This document shows, in pieces, positions 10,747-19,429 of a stretch of 64,000 nucleotides of DNA (position 1 is its first letter; each line of letters begins with the position of its first letter). This DNA is from Rhodoligotrophos sp. CJ14 (GTDB lineage: Bacteria > Pseudomonadota > Alphaproteobacteria > Rhizobiales > Im1), in the NCBI RefSeq assembly GCF_038811545.1, contig NZ_CP133319.1:4290001-4354000 (forward strand), given 5' to 3'. The position numbers and the translations under genes were made by a program. The notes under the pieces were generated by a model, which saw nothing but the letters and a program-made list of their open reading frames with translations, made no database searches and was not told where the DNA came from.

Positions 10747-10818
10747 GCATTTGAGATGCTGGGGCGGAGTGCGCTCGCGCTACGCTCCGGTGAGAGATGC
10801 AGGAGTTCCCAACGCTGA

Positions 10819-10846
10819 AGCGCCTGGTTTCCCCAGGCGCTTTTTT
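10819..10846 (+). terminator. Rho-independent terminator of groESL
   Basis: Stem AGCGCCTGG / CCAGGCGCT (9 bp, loop TTTCC) is followed directly by a run of six T. The T run also contains the end of the stop codon of the convergent PaaI-type gene (10845). Confidence 0.92.
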
Positions 10847-11312
10847 ATGCAGGCGCGTCCGGTTTGCCCGCGAGCCGGATCAGCGTCTGCTGGCCAACCG
10901 CGATCAGGGTTTCGTCATCCCCGGCGACGGCATAGACCTCGAGCTGGCACACGGTCAGCGTCTTGCCCGATTTGATGACTTTCCCGATGGCCTCCAGGCG
11001 CTCTCCCTTGGCTGGTGCCACGAGATTGATCTTGAACTCAACCGTGAGCACCGAACTGTCGGCGGGGAAAACCGAAAGCCCGGCATAGCCGCCGGCGGAA
11101 TCGGCGATGGCGGCTGTCGCGCCCCCGTGGAAGAAGCCATGCTGCTGGGTCAGCTCAGGGCGATAGGGCAGGGTGATGCGCACGAACCCGCGGGCAACCT
11201 CGCTCATTACGGCACCCATGTGCCGCATCATGCCCTGTCGGGCAAAACTGTCCCGAACGCGCGCCGCGATCACCTCATCGAGCGGTTCGGCGCGGTCAGC
11301 TTGCGTCCACAT
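10845..11312 (-). CDS. PaaI-family hotdog-fold thioesterase
   Basis: Acyl-CoA thioesterase-like protein of 155 residues with one hotdog domain. The motif HGGATAAIADSAGGYA matches the HGG(A)xxxxxDxxxG signature of PaaI/YigI-type phenylacetyl-CoA or short-chain acyl-CoA thioesterases. The start MWTQADRAEP uses the ATG at 11312. Its stop codon lies in the T tract of the groL terminator. It is the most distal gene of the minus-strand run from the IclR regulator; the 106 bp gap from the hydrolase leaves open whether it is in the same operon. Its likely role is to release or proof-read CoA esters made by the ligase at 12209. Confidence 0.85.
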   Translation of the reverse strand: MWTQADRAEPLDEVIAARVRDSFARQGMMRHMGAVMSEVARGFVRITLPYRPELTQQHGFFHGGATAAIADSAGGYAGLSVFPADSSVLTVEFKINLVAPAKGERLEAIGKVIKSGKTLTVCQLEVYAVAGDDETLIAVGQQTLIRLAGKPDAPA

Positions 11313-11418
11313 TCAAGAGCCCTCCACACAATCCCCGAGCTCTGAATTTTGTGGCATGACCTTAACGTCAAGGCAAGAAAGCGAATGAAGCATCGCGCCG
11401 CCGTCTGATGCCTGTGGC

Positions 11419-12216
11419 TCAGCCCTCCATGGCATTGAGGAACCGGAGCAGCTCTTGAGCCTCCTCCTGCGCATGCGAGAAGGGAAGCCCATGCCGCACA
11501 CCGGGCACGACCCTCAGCCGCGCATTCGGCGCGATCTCCTTGAGCTCCGCCCCATGCGCCACCGGCACGAACGGGCTCGAATCCGGCAGCGTGATGGAGA
11601 CCGGCACATGAAGCCCCCGGAGCTCTTGCGTGAGATCGGACCGGGCCAGAACGCTGCCGAGGCCGATGGCCACGTGAGGCTTTGTCTTGGCCTGCTCCTG
11701 CTCGAACCACGCAAGCGCTGCGGGATCGCCCGCGCCCGGCGCGAAGCGATTGTCCATCATGCGCCGGCTCCAGCCCGCCGGCCCCCCTTGCGCGAATTGA
11801 TCGCGCCAATAGGCAAGCTCGCCGATGCCCTTGCCCTTGAACGAGGCATTCGAGATCGAGACCGAGGCGACCCGCTCAGGATGCGCGACCGCTGCCGCCA
11901 GAACGATGGTGCCGCCCATGGATTCCCCCATGAGATGCACCTTTTCCGTGCCCGCCTGATCCGCGATCTCCCAGAGATCTTGCACCAGCTCATCCATCGA
12001 CCAGGCATGATCTTCGCTCGGGCAGACCGACTGGCCGAAGCCGCGCATATCGAAGCGCACCACTTTGCGCTCTGCGGCAATGACCGGCACCCAGGCCGCC
12101 CAAATATCGCGATTGGTGCCGATGCCGTGATTGAAGATCACCGGAAGACGGGTGGCGGCCCAGGGTGGCCGAAAATCATCGATCACATAATCAAGGCCGC
12201 GGGCGGTTTTAGGCAT
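11419..12216 (-). CDS. Alpha/beta hydrolase
   Basis: Soluble alpha/beta-hydrolase fold enzyme of about 265 residues. FNHGIGTNRDIW supplies the oxyanion region, GESMGG the nucleophile elbow (Ser), and VRHGLP the late histidine. An acid residue is expected around VSITLPDSSPF. The arrangement resembles 3-oxoadipate enol-lactonases and meta-cleavage hydrolases, but specificity cannot be read. The ATG at 12216 follows GAGGAAC and overlaps the last 8 bases of the CoA ligase gene, so translation is likely coupled. Within this acyl-CoA operon it could open a lactone or ester before activation. Confidence 0.82.
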   Translation of the reverse strand: MPKTARGLDYVIDDFRPPWAATRLPVIFNHGIGTNRDIWAAWVPVIAAERKVVRFDMRGFGQSVCPSEDHAWSMDELVQDLWEIADQAGTEKVHLMGESMGGTIVLAAAVAHPERVASVSISNASFKGKGIGELAYWRDQFAQGGPAGWSRRMMDNRFAPGAGDPAALAWFEQEQAKTKPHVAIGLGSVLARSDLTQELRGLHVPVSITLPDSSPFVPVAHGAELKEIAPNARLRVVPGVRHGLPFSHAQEEAQELLRFLNAMEG

Positions 12217-13732
12217 GTTCCTCAACTCCCTGAAGGTCGATCATGCCCCGGTCGTTTTCTTGGAGCTGCCGGCGCTGGATCTTTTGTGTCTCGGTGCGCG
12301 GGATCTCGTCCACGAACTGCACATAGCGCGGCAGCATGAACTGGGCCACGCGGCCCTCGAGGAAATGGCGCACATCCTGCGGCGGGAAATCCCGCTTGGC
12401 CACGACCACCGCCTTGATCTCCTCGCCAAAGATCGGATCAGGCACGGCAACGACGGCCGCATCCGCGATATCGGGATGATCGAGCAGCGCGGTCTCGATC
12501 TCGAAGGGCGAGATATTCTCGCCACCGCGGCGGATGATTTCCTTCAGCCGGCCAAGGAAATAGAGGTACCCATCCTGATCCAGTGTGCCCGCATCTCCGG
12601 TGTGGAACCAGAAATTCCGCGAGGACTCCCACGTGGCTTTCGGATTGTCCCAATAGCCGAGCAGAATGGTGAACGGCGCCTTGGGCCGCACCACGATCTC
12701 GCCTGGCGTGCCCGCCGGCACCGGATTATCCTGCGGATCGAACACCTGCACGTCCACATCCGGCCGCGCCTTGCCGCAGGAGCCGAAGCGGTAATTCTCA
12801 GCGCTATTGCCGGTCACCCAGCCGCCGACTTCCGTCATGCCATAAAGCTCGTGCGGATCGATGCCGAACCGTTCCTGCATCGCCCGCCAGACCTCCGCCG
12901 GGCATCCGCCGCCCACGCAGCGGGTGAGCTTGTGGTTACGGTCCGGCGTCTTGATACGGCTGGTGAGCATCGAGAGGACCGTGCCCACATAGGTGAACAT
13001 GGTGCAGTCGAAGCGGCGCGCATCATCGAAGAAATTGCTGACCGAGAATTTCGGCCGGATCACCAGAGTGCAGCCCACTTCGAGCGCCGACATCACCGCG
13101 TACATCTGCGGATTGGTGTGGAACAGCGGCAGGAACACCATGATCCTGTCCGCCTCGGTGATCTTGAGATAGCGCGACATCCACCGCCCGCTGGCGAGGA
13201 AGGCCTCATGGCAATTGAGCACGCCCTTGGGCAGACCCGTGGTGCCCGAGGTATAAATGATGCTCAGCGGGTCCGAGCCGAGCCCCTCATAGGGCGCATC
13301 CGCCGCAAGGCCCGAAAGCACGGCGAAGAGATCCTGCTCGCCGTCGAACACGATGACCGTGCGCCCCTCGAGCACCGGTTCGAGATCGGCGCGCTTGGCA
13401 TCCAGGATGGCTCGCTCGATCATCACTGCCTTGGCGCTGCATTGGGTCACCGAATAGCGCAGGCCCTCACCGACCAGCCCCGTATTGAGGGAGACGGTCA
13501 CCGCCCCGATATTGGCCAGCCCGAACCAGGCCACCAGGAAGGCCGGTCTGTTGCTGCACAGAAGCGCTACCCGGTCGCCCTTCTCGATGCCCTTGTCCCG
13601 CAGCATCGTTGAGCACCGCAGGGAAAAATCGCACAGCTCACGCCAGGTGAGCGAAAGATCATCCGAAATGACAGCCAGTGCGGAGCCCCGCGCGTCTGAC
13701 TGCTGGATAAGCTTCGTCGTGAGTGTCGTCAT
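12209..13732 (-). CDS. AMP-dependent acyl-CoA synthetase/ligase (CaiC-like)
   Basis: ANL-superfamily adenylating enzyme of 507 residues that activates a carboxylic acid to its CoA thioester. The P-loop IIYTSGTTGLPKG lies near residue 160, ELYGMTEVGGW is the A5 aromatic motif, and FHTGDAGTLDQDGY followed by GRLKEIIRRGGENISP gives the A7-A8 region. TQKIQRR near the end supplies the catalytic lysine. General likeness is to crotonobetaine/carnitine and medium-chain or aromatic CoA ligases. It overlaps the acyl-CoA dehydrogenase stop by one base (TGATG) and the hydrolase start by eight. It is the activation step for the acid imported by the TRAP transporter, by inference. Confidence 0.9.
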   Translation of the reverse strand: MTTLTTKLIQQSDARGSALAVISDDLSLTWRELCDFSLRCSTMLRDKGIEKGDRVALLCSNRPAFLVAWFGLANIGAVTVSLNTGLVGEGLRYSVTQCSAKAVMIERAILDAKRADLEPVLEGRTVIVFDGEQDLFAVLSGLAADAPYEGLGSDPLSIIYTSGTTGLPKGVLNCHEAFLASGRWMSRYLKITEADRIMVFLPLFHTNPQMYAVMSALEVGCTLVIRPKFSVSNFFDDARRFDCTMFTYVGTVLSMLTSRIKTPDRNHKLTRCVGGGCPAEVWRAMQERFGIDPHELYGMTEVGGWVTGNSAENYRFGSCGKARPDVDVQVFDPQDNPVPAGTPGEIVVRPKAPFTILLGYWDNPKATWESSRNFWFHTGDAGTLDQDGYLYFLGRLKEIIRRGGENISPFEIETALLDHPDIADAAVVAVPDPIFGEEIKAVVVAKRDFPPQDVRHFLEGRVAQFMLPRYVQFVDEIPRTETQKIQRRQLQENDRGMIDLQGVEEHA

Positions 13733-14919
13733 CAGGCCGATTTCTTCCGCTGGTCAAGACCGGCAGCCGGCATCAGGAACTTGGCGATGGTGTTCTTGAG
13801 GATCTCGTTCGATCCGCCCGCGATCTCGTAAGCTTTGGCATCGCGCAGATAGCGGCCGAATGGGGCATTCTCCATAATGCCATAGGCGCCACAGATCTGT
13901 GCGGCCTGCGTGGCAACGGCAGTGGCGACCATGGAAGCCTTGAGCTTGGCCTCGCTGCCCCAGCGCGCGATCTGCTCCTTGGTGCCGAGCGCGTCGGCCG
14001 CCCGATAGATCAACAGGCGCGCCCCATCGATCTCCGTGAGCATATCGGCGAAATACCATTGGATGCCCTGGAATTCGAGCACCCGCTGATCGAACGCCAC
14101 CCGGTCGCGGGCGAAGCGCAGCGCGCCCTCGAAAGCCGCCCGGGCAATCCCGAGGCTGATTGCACCCGCGAGCGTGCGGGAATGATTGAGCACGGTGGCC
14201 GCCTGCCGCACACCCTTGCCTTCTTCCCCCACGAGATGGTCGGAAGGCAGCCGCACATCATCAAACACCACATTCATATGCGGCCCGTTGCGCAGGCCGA
14301 ACGTCGCCGAGTTCTCACCCTCATAGATCGAGACGCCCTTGGCATCCCGCGGCACGGCGAAGACCGAAACACCTTTTTCGGTCTCGGCCAGGATGATGAA
14401 GAACTCCGCGGCAGACCCCGAGGTGATGAAGTGCTTCTCGCCCTTGATCACCCACTCCTCGCCATCTCTTCGTGCCTTGGTGTCGAGCTTGCGGATATCG
14501 CTGCCATGGCTGGCTTCCGTCAGCGCATAGGAAGACAGGAGCCCCTCGGCGAAGGCCGGCAGATAGCGGCGCTTGAGGCTGTCCGCGCCAAAGCTGCGCA
14601 GCATGGTTTGCGCCTGGAAAATGGTGATGAGCGACACGCCCACCGCGGCGCTGGCGACCGCCACCTCCTCGCAGACGGCTGCTGCGTGGGTATAGGTGAG
14701 ACCCTCACCCCCGAATGCGGGCTCCAGCACCACCGTGCTGAATCCCCGCCGTGCGAGATCCTTCATGATCGCCACGGGATAATAGTCGTCCCGGTCGATC
14801 TGGTCCGCCTCTGGCGCAATCACCCGGCCGACATAGTCCCGCACCTTGAGCACATAGGGCTCGTCCACATAGGCCGGCCACAATGCCGCGCTGTCGACGG
14901 GAGGCGTTCCTTGCATCAT
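13732..14919 (-). CDS. Acyl-CoA dehydrogenase
   Basis: FAD-dependent acyl-CoA dehydrogenase of 395 residues, making an alpha,beta double bond in an acyl-CoA. The N-terminal helical domain (DYYPVAIMKDLARRGF), the middle motif YALTEASHGSDI with WVIKGEKHFITSG, and the C-terminal FAD/tetramer segment AYEIAGGSNEILK match the family; YEIAGG contains the Glu position. The ATG at 14919 overlaps the DctM stop (ATGA). It sits between the TRAP permease and the CoA ligase, and with the MaoC-type protein it would give the dehydrogenation and hydration steps of a beta-oxidation-like route. Electron acceptor is presumably ETF, not encoded here. Confidence 0.92.
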   Translation of the reverse strand: MMQGTPPVDSAALWPAYVDEPYVLKVRDYVGRVIAPEADQIDRDDYYPVAIMKDLARRGFSTVVLEPAFGGEGLTYTHAAAVCEEVAVASAAVGVSLITIFQAQTMLRSFGADSLKRRYLPAFAEGLLSSYALTEASHGSDIRKLDTKARRDGEEWVIKGEKHFITSGSAAEFFIILAETEKGVSVFAVPRDAKGVSIYEGENSATFGLRNGPHMNVVFDDVRLPSDHLVGEEGKGVRQAATVLNHSRTLAGAISLGIARAAFEGALRFARDRVAFDQRVLEFQGIQWYFADMLTEIDGARLLIYRAADALGTKEQIARWGSEAKLKASMVATAVATQAAQICGAYGIMENAPFGRYLRDAKAYEIAGGSNEILKNTIAKFLMPAAGLDQRKKSA

Positions 14920-16199
14920 TGGTTATAGTCCATCGTTTGGGGAAGCCAGGTCGCAAGATCCTGCCAATAGGCCACCAGATACATCATGCCGATCATCATG
15001 ATCACATAGGGGATGATCGCTTTGGCCATGTTCTCGAACGGGATCTTGCCGATCTGCGAGACGGTGAAGAGATTGATCCCGACCGGCGGCGTAATCTGTG
15101 CAACCTCGATCGCCAGCACCACGAAGATGCCGAAGGCAAGTGGATTGATGCCCGCCGTCATCGCCACCGGATAAAGGATCGGGATGGTGATCAGCATCAT
15201 CGACAAGGCTTCGAGGAACATGCCGAGGACGAGATAGAACAGCACCATCACGGTGACGATGCCGAAAAAGCCGAGCCCCGAACCCGCAATGGCCTCGGTC
15301 AGGGCCTGGGGCACCCGCGTCACGGTGAGGAACTGAGTCATGAGGGCGCCAAAGGCGACCAGCATGAGGATCATCACCGAGGCATGGGTTGCCGCAAGCC
15401 CCGCTCGGTAGAACTGCGCCCAGCCGAGAGTGCGCGAGGCGAGCCCCACGACGACGATATAGACCACCGCAAGCGCGGCAACCTCGGTCGCCGTGGCAAT
15501 GCCCGTATAGATCCCGGCGAAGATCAGAATGGGCAGGAGCAGGATCGGACCGGCATTGATGGTCGCCTTCACGATCTCGCCGAAGCTCACCGGTTGCCAA
15601 TTGGGATCGCGCGGATTCACGACGATCGTGTACACCGCCATGACTATGGCGAGCAGAATGCCAGGCACCACGCCCGCCACAAACAGGGCGCCGATCGACT
15701 GGTCGGTCAGCACGCCATAAAGCAACAGGGCGATGGATGGCGGAATGAGAATGCCGAGCGTGCCACCGCCGGCAATGAGCCCGCCCGATCGCGCCAGGGG
15801 ATAGCCGTTGCGCGACAGCACGGGAATGGCAACGAGCCCGATCGTGGCGGCGGTTGCAACGCTCGATCCGGAGATTGCAGCAAAGATGGCGCAGGCAATG
15901 ACGGTCGCGACCCCAAGCCCGCCGCGAATGCCGGAAACCAGCGAGGCGGCAAACGAGAAAAGCCGGTCGGAAAGGCCCGTTTGCTGCAGCAGCGTGCCCG
16001 CGAGGATGTAAAGCGGCACGGCCAGGAGCACGAAGCTGTTCAGCGCGTTATAGGCACCGAGCGCCGCATCCTGCAGCAGGTTTGAGCCTCCCAGGAGATA
16101 GCTGCCTGCAATGGCGCTCACCCCCATGGCGACGAACACTGGCACGCTACAGGCAAGGCACACCAGGAAGAACAGGATGACCCCGATTGCGATGGTCAT
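14916..16199 (-). CDS. dctM: TRAP transporter large permease (DctM family)
   Basis: Integral membrane subunit of about 427 residues with roughly 12 hydrophobic helices, the ion-coupled channel of a tripartite ATP-independent periplasmic transporter. The start MTIAIGVILFFLVCLACSVP and the motif GGTLGILIPPSIALL (the GGTLGxLIPPS signature) are diagnostic of DctM. The ATG at 16199 overlaps the DctQ stop codon (ATGA); a longer upstream frame runs inside dctQ and is rejected. It works with DctQ and DctP next door. The family symbol refers to the subunit, not to proven C4-dicarboxylate specificity. Confidence 0.93.
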   Translation of the reverse strand: MTIAIGVILFFLVCLACSVPVFVAMGVSAIAGSYLLGGSNLLQDAALGAYNALNSFVLLAVPLYILAGTLLQQTGLSDRLFSFAASLVSGIRGGLGVATVIACAIFAAISGSSVATAATIGLVAIPVLSRNGYPLARSGGLIAGGGTLGILIPPSIALLLYGVLTDQSIGALFVAGVVPGILLAIVMAVYTIVVNPRDPNWQPVSFGEIVKATINAGPILLLPILIFAGIYTGIATATEVAALAVVYIVVVGLASRTLGWAQFYRAGLAATHASVMILMLVAFGALMTQFLTVTRVPQALTEAIAGSGLGFFGIVTVMVLFYLVLGMFLEALSMMLITIPILYPVAMTAGINPLAFGIFVVLAIEVAQITPPVGINLFTVSQIGKIPFENMAKAIIPYVIMMIGMMYLVAYWQDLATWLPQTMDYNQ

Positions 16200-16744
16200 C
16201 AGATCACCTCGCTCGCGCCGGATTTGTCGCGAAGCGCGCTGCCATGCACGAAGACCAGCAGGAGGTCGCGAAGGGTGGCCAAGGAGAGAAGAACGCCGCC
16301 GATGACCATCAGGCCCTGCAGGATCCACATGGGCACCTGCAGGATGGTTGATGTCTTGAAATTCAGCATCGCCGAGAAGGAGGCGAGCTTCCACGCGCCG
16401 ATGGTGAAGCCGATCGCAAAGGCGAGGCTGAGCAGCAGGGCGAAAATATCGAGCGCTGCCCGCACCTTTGGCGGGCAGAGATCGCGCAGGAACGTGACGC
16501 GGAAGTGCCCGTCTACGCCCTGGGTCGCGCCGACGCCGAAAAACGCCAGCGCGATCATGAGATAGATGCTGACCTCGGCGGGCCAGAGGGTCGGGATGCC
16601 GAGCGTTCGCAGGATCACATCATAGGTGACGGTGATCGCCAGAAGCCACATCACGATTGTCGCCAGAGCGCCTCCCGCATCACCAAGGCGGTCGAGCACC
16701 TTCAGCAAAGGCCGAACCCCCGTCGGCACCGCAAGGTCCGTCAT
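16199..16744 (-). CDS. dctQ: TRAP transporter small permease (DctQ family)
   Basis: Four-helix membrane protein of about 181 residues, the small subunit of the TRAP transporter. Helix 1 is ATIVMWLLAITVTYDVILR, helix 2 follows PAEVSIYLMIALAFFGV, and the charged loop DGHFRVTFLRD is typical of DctQ. The ATG at 16744 lies 6 bp after the stop of the binding-protein gene; the longer frame to 16837 lies inside dctP. It overlaps dctM by one codon junction. It bridges DctP docking and DctM transport in the inner membrane. Confidence 0.9.
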   Translation of the reverse strand: MTDLAVPTGVRPLLKVLDRLGDAGGALATIVMWLLAITVTYDVILRTLGIPTLWPAEVSIYLMIALAFFGVGATQGVDGHFRVTFLRDLCPPKVRAALDIFALLLSLAFAIGFTIGAWKLASFSAMLNFKTSTILQVPMWILQGLMVIGGVLLSLATLRDLLLVFVHGSALRDKSGASEVI

Positions 16745-16749
16745 CCCGC

Positions 16750-17754
16750 TCAGTCCTTGGCTTCGATCAGCGCCGCCACATCCGGGCTGAGCTGTGATAG
16801 GGTGCTCTTGAGCAGCGGTGCGGTCGCCTTCTGCCATTCCGCGAATTCGGGCATCTCAGGCGAGAGAATGGTGACCTGAAGGCCGCGATCCTTGTATTGC
16901 TTGGTCAGCTGATCGATTTCCTCGACGATCGCCTTGCGGTTGGAATGGCTTGCCTCGTCCACCGCCTTGAGGAGTGCCGCGCGGTCCTGCTCGGGCAGGC
17001 CTTCGATCCACTGCTTGTTGGCAGCCCATCCCATCATGGTGGTGCCCAGGAACGATGCCGGCACCAGCACATATTTGGAGACTTCATACATGCGCTGGCT
17101 GTCCACACCCTGGAAACCCAGGATCACCGCATCGACCGTGCCATACTGCATGGCGGAATAGACATCCGCGAACGGGATCGACACCGGCGAGCCGCCGAAG
17201 GCGCGCACCGCTTCCGCCTGGCCTTCCGAGAACACGCGCACCTTCTTGCCCTTGAAATCGGCGGGCGTCTTCAGCGGAACGTTCGAGACCACCGCCGGGG
17301 GGCCAAGATCCGCAAGGCCCAGAAGGACCGTGTTCTTCTCGTCGAACTTCTGCTTCAGCGCGTCCATGAGCCCGTTGGGCTTCTCGATGAGCGCGTCGAG
17401 CTCCGCCATGGTCAGGCCTGTGGGCGCATCCATGAGCTTAGTGTCGGGCACCGTGCCAGACCAGCCATTGACCGTGATCCAGCCGAATTTCACCTGACCC
17501 ATTGGAATGCCGACCGGCATGTCCTTGTCCTGGGCGAGCTGGCCGCCCGGGAAATGCTGCAGCGTGATGGTGTTCGGCTGTGCCTTCTTGAGTGCCTCCT
17601 CGAGCGCCGGCACGAACTGCCGCACACCGATATGATTGGCGCCACCCCAGGTGGCCAGAGGCACGGTCGTCTGCGCTTGGGCGCCGGCGGTCGCGGTGAG
17701 CAATGCAGCCGCAATCGACAGACCGGCGGCGGCAATTCGTCCGAAATGCATCAT
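16750..17754 (-). CDS. dctP: TRAP transporter solute-binding protein (DctP family)
   Basis: Periplasmic binding protein of about 334 residues, the substrate-recognition subunit. A signal peptide is clear (MMHFGRIAAAGLSIAAALL, cleavage after AGAQA), and the mature part has FPGGQLAQDKDM and DFKGKKVRVF, characteristic of the family. The conserved carboxylate-binding Arg is expected in KKVRVFSEG. The start at 17754 has GGAGG upstream (two adjacent ATG codons compete); the longer frame lies in the MaoC gene. The ligand is probably an organic acid with a carboxylate, judged from the family and the CoA ligase nearby. Confidence 0.92.
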   Translation of the reverse strand: MMHFGRIAAAGLSIAAALLTATAGAQAQTTVPLATWGGANHIGVRQFVPALEEALKKAQPNTITLQHFPGGQLAQDKDMPVGIPMGQVKFGWITVNGWSGTVPDTKLMDAPTGLTMAELDALIEKPNGLMDALKQKFDEKNTVLLGLADLGPPAVVSNVPLKTPADFKGKKVRVFSEGQAEAVRAFGGSPVSIPFADVYSAMQYGTVDAVILGFQGVDSQRMYEVSKYVLVPASFLGTTMMGWAANKQWIEGLPEQDRAALLKAVDEASHSNRKAIVEEIDQLTKQYKDRGLQVTILSPEMPEFAEWQKATAPLLKSTLSQLSPDVAALIEAKD

Positions 17755-17804
17755 CGGTTTCCTCCATATCGCCGGCCCTTGCCGAGGCCGGGACTTTCTC
17801 TCGG

Positions 17805-18293
17805 TTACTTTCCGTCGAACCGCTTGACCATCCGCGTGGCGGTATAGGTCAGAACGGTCTCGCCCTTCTGATTGACCACGTTGTTCACCGCCGTGACGAT
17901 GCCGCGGCCGGGCTTCGAAGTGGGCCGCGCTTCCGTCACCTCGCATTGAACGTGGATCGTGTCGCCGGCAAAGACCGGCTTATGGACTTTCAGTTCCATG
18001 CCGAGAAAGGCAAGGCCCGTATGCTGCATCACCGATTGCATGAGCAGCCCCTCGGCGAAGCTATAGACGAGCGCGCCAGGCGCGAGCCGGCCTTTGATGA
18101 GCGATTCGTTCTCGAGATAGTCGAGGTTCGTGAAAAGGACCTCGAGCATGCCCGTGACGCAGACGAAATTCGTGATATCCGCTTCCGTCACCGTTCGTCC
18201 GACGGTCTTGAAACGGCGTCCGATCGTCCACTCCTCGAAGGGAATGCCAAGACCGACCGTCGGCAGGTCTGCCGCGTCTTGATTTTTATGCAT
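17805..18293 (-). CDS. MaoC-type hotdog dehydratase/enoyl-CoA hydratase
   Basis: Soluble hotdog-fold protein of 162 residues. FAGDTIHVQCEV is the typical (F)xGDxxxxxxxV strand of MaoC-like (R)-specific enoyl-CoA hydratases and mesaconyl-CoA hydratases, and GRRFKTVGRTVTEADITNF is the usual N-terminus. The catalytic Asp/His pair of true hydratases (D-x4-H) is not clear here: the corresponding stretch reads NLDYLENES, so activity is uncertain. It is the first structural gene after the IclR regulator, 50 bp before dctP, and likely performs or once performed the hydration step of the pathway. Confidence 0.82.
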   Translation of the reverse strand: MHKNQDAADLPTVGLGIPFEEWTIGRRFKTVGRTVTEADITNFVCVTGMLEVLFTNLDYLENESLIKGRLAPGALVYSFAEGLLMQSVMQHTGLAFLGMELKVHKPVFAGDTIHVQCEVTEARPTSKPGRGIVTAVNNVVNQKGETVLTYTATRMVKRFDGK

Positions 18294-18511
18294 GAGAACT
18301 CCTGGGGCCTGGATAGCGGGGGCTGTCGTGTTCCACGCAGCCGCTCTTGTTCATGATCCTGTATGTTCGTACACCATCGTGAATTGATGGGTCAACTCCG
18401 ATGCACGCCGATTTTGCCGCAGTCCACATCAAGGCGCAGCAAATTGAGCAAGTCCTTGCTTTATCTGCAAAGTTGCGTCGAGCCCCGTGGATTTAGGACC
18501 GGCAGGGGAGG

Positions 18512-19264
18512 TCAGTGGACCCCGAATTCGACCTGCCGGGCCATATAGCGGTCGATCTCTTCCCTGAGGCTCGCCACAAGCTCCGGCACCCGGTCTGCCG
18601 TTCGATAGGCGGGGCCGGCAACCATCAGGCAGAACTGCCGGTCTTTGAGGGGAAGAGGGATGGCAACGCCGAGCAGGTCCGGCGAATAGCCATTATTGTT
18701 CATGAACCAGCCACGCTTGCTGGAAAGCTCGATTTCGGCCTCGACCTCTTCCGGTGTCATCAATGCGGCGGGAGCAAAGCGGATATATTCGGATTTGCGC
18801 AGCACCGCCGCGCGCTCCTTGGGCGAGACCATCGACAGGATGGCCCGGCCCGCAGACGTGGCATGAAGAGGAACCCGCTGGCCCACATGGGCAAAATAGC
18901 GGATGGGAGAGCTCGATTCGACCACTTCCAGAAAGATCGCGCTGAGGCCCGAAAGCGCCGCGAGAACAGCCGTCTCGCCTGTCTTCGCCGCAATGTTGGC
19001 CACCATCTGGCGGAGATCATCGGAGAGCGGACCATCCGCCACCATGTCTTGGGCAAGGCTCAAAAGCCGGTGGGTCGGATAATATCCGCCGCGATATTTC
19101 GGCTCGTAGAGCAGCCCCATCTTGCTCAAAGTTTCGATGAGGTTGAAGGTGCTCGAGCGTGGCCAGCCGAAATGATCAGCGATCTCCGACAGGGTCGCCG
19201 GGCTTCTCCGCGATGCGAAGAATTCCAGGATCTGGATGGCATACTGGACCTGCTTGACGATCAT
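18512..19264 (-). CDS. IclR family transcriptional regulator
   Basis: IclR-type regulator of 250 residues. The N-terminal winged helix (TLSEIADHFGWPRSSTFNLIETL) appears as the LSEIADHFGWPRSSTF motif, and the C-terminal GAF-like effector domain has HATSAGRAIL and a later PLPLKDRQ segment. The ATG is at 19264. It lies upstream of and co-directional with the MaoC/TRAP/acyl-CoA genes, separated by 218 bp that should contain the operon promoter. IclR proteins often sense aromatic or small carboxylates, consistent with a catabolic operon. Whether it activates or represses cannot be told. Confidence 0.9.
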   Translation of the reverse strand: MIVKQVQYAIQILEFFASRRSPATLSEIADHFGWPRSSTFNLIETLSKMGLLYEPKYRGGYYPTHRLLSLAQDMVADGPLSDDLRQMVANIAAKTGETAVLAALSGLSAIFLEVVESSSPIRYFAHVGQRVPLHATSAGRAILSMVSPKERAAVLRKSEYIRFAPAALMTPEEVEAEIELSSKRGWFMNNNGYSPDLLGVAIPLPLKDRQFCLMVAGPAYRTADRVPELVASLREEIDRYMARQVEFGVH

Positions 19265-19429
19265 TGGCGGCCGGAAACTCGTGAACCAGGAAAACGACTT
19301 CCTCTAGCCCATTGCCCGATAGCAAGGCAATGATCCGGCAAGAAACGGATGAATGGGACAAGCGACCGAAAGACCGGACTCGGATTTCTTGCCTGTGGAA
19401 CGGCCGCCAATCCTCTGGCGGCGGATGGG

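Noticed and set aside
12215..13612. Long plus-strand frame opposite the CoA ligase (465 aa)
   Set aside because: Composition is Arg/His-rich and meaningless; shadow of the ligase gene on the minus strand.
14883..16085. Long plus-strand frame opposite dctM (400 aa)
   Set aside because: Highly His/Asp-rich, typical antisense of a membrane protein; DctM motifs on the minus strand are decisive.
18294..18511. Possible IclR operator around GTATGTTCGTACAC
   Set aside because: Symmetry is too weak and short to claim a site.
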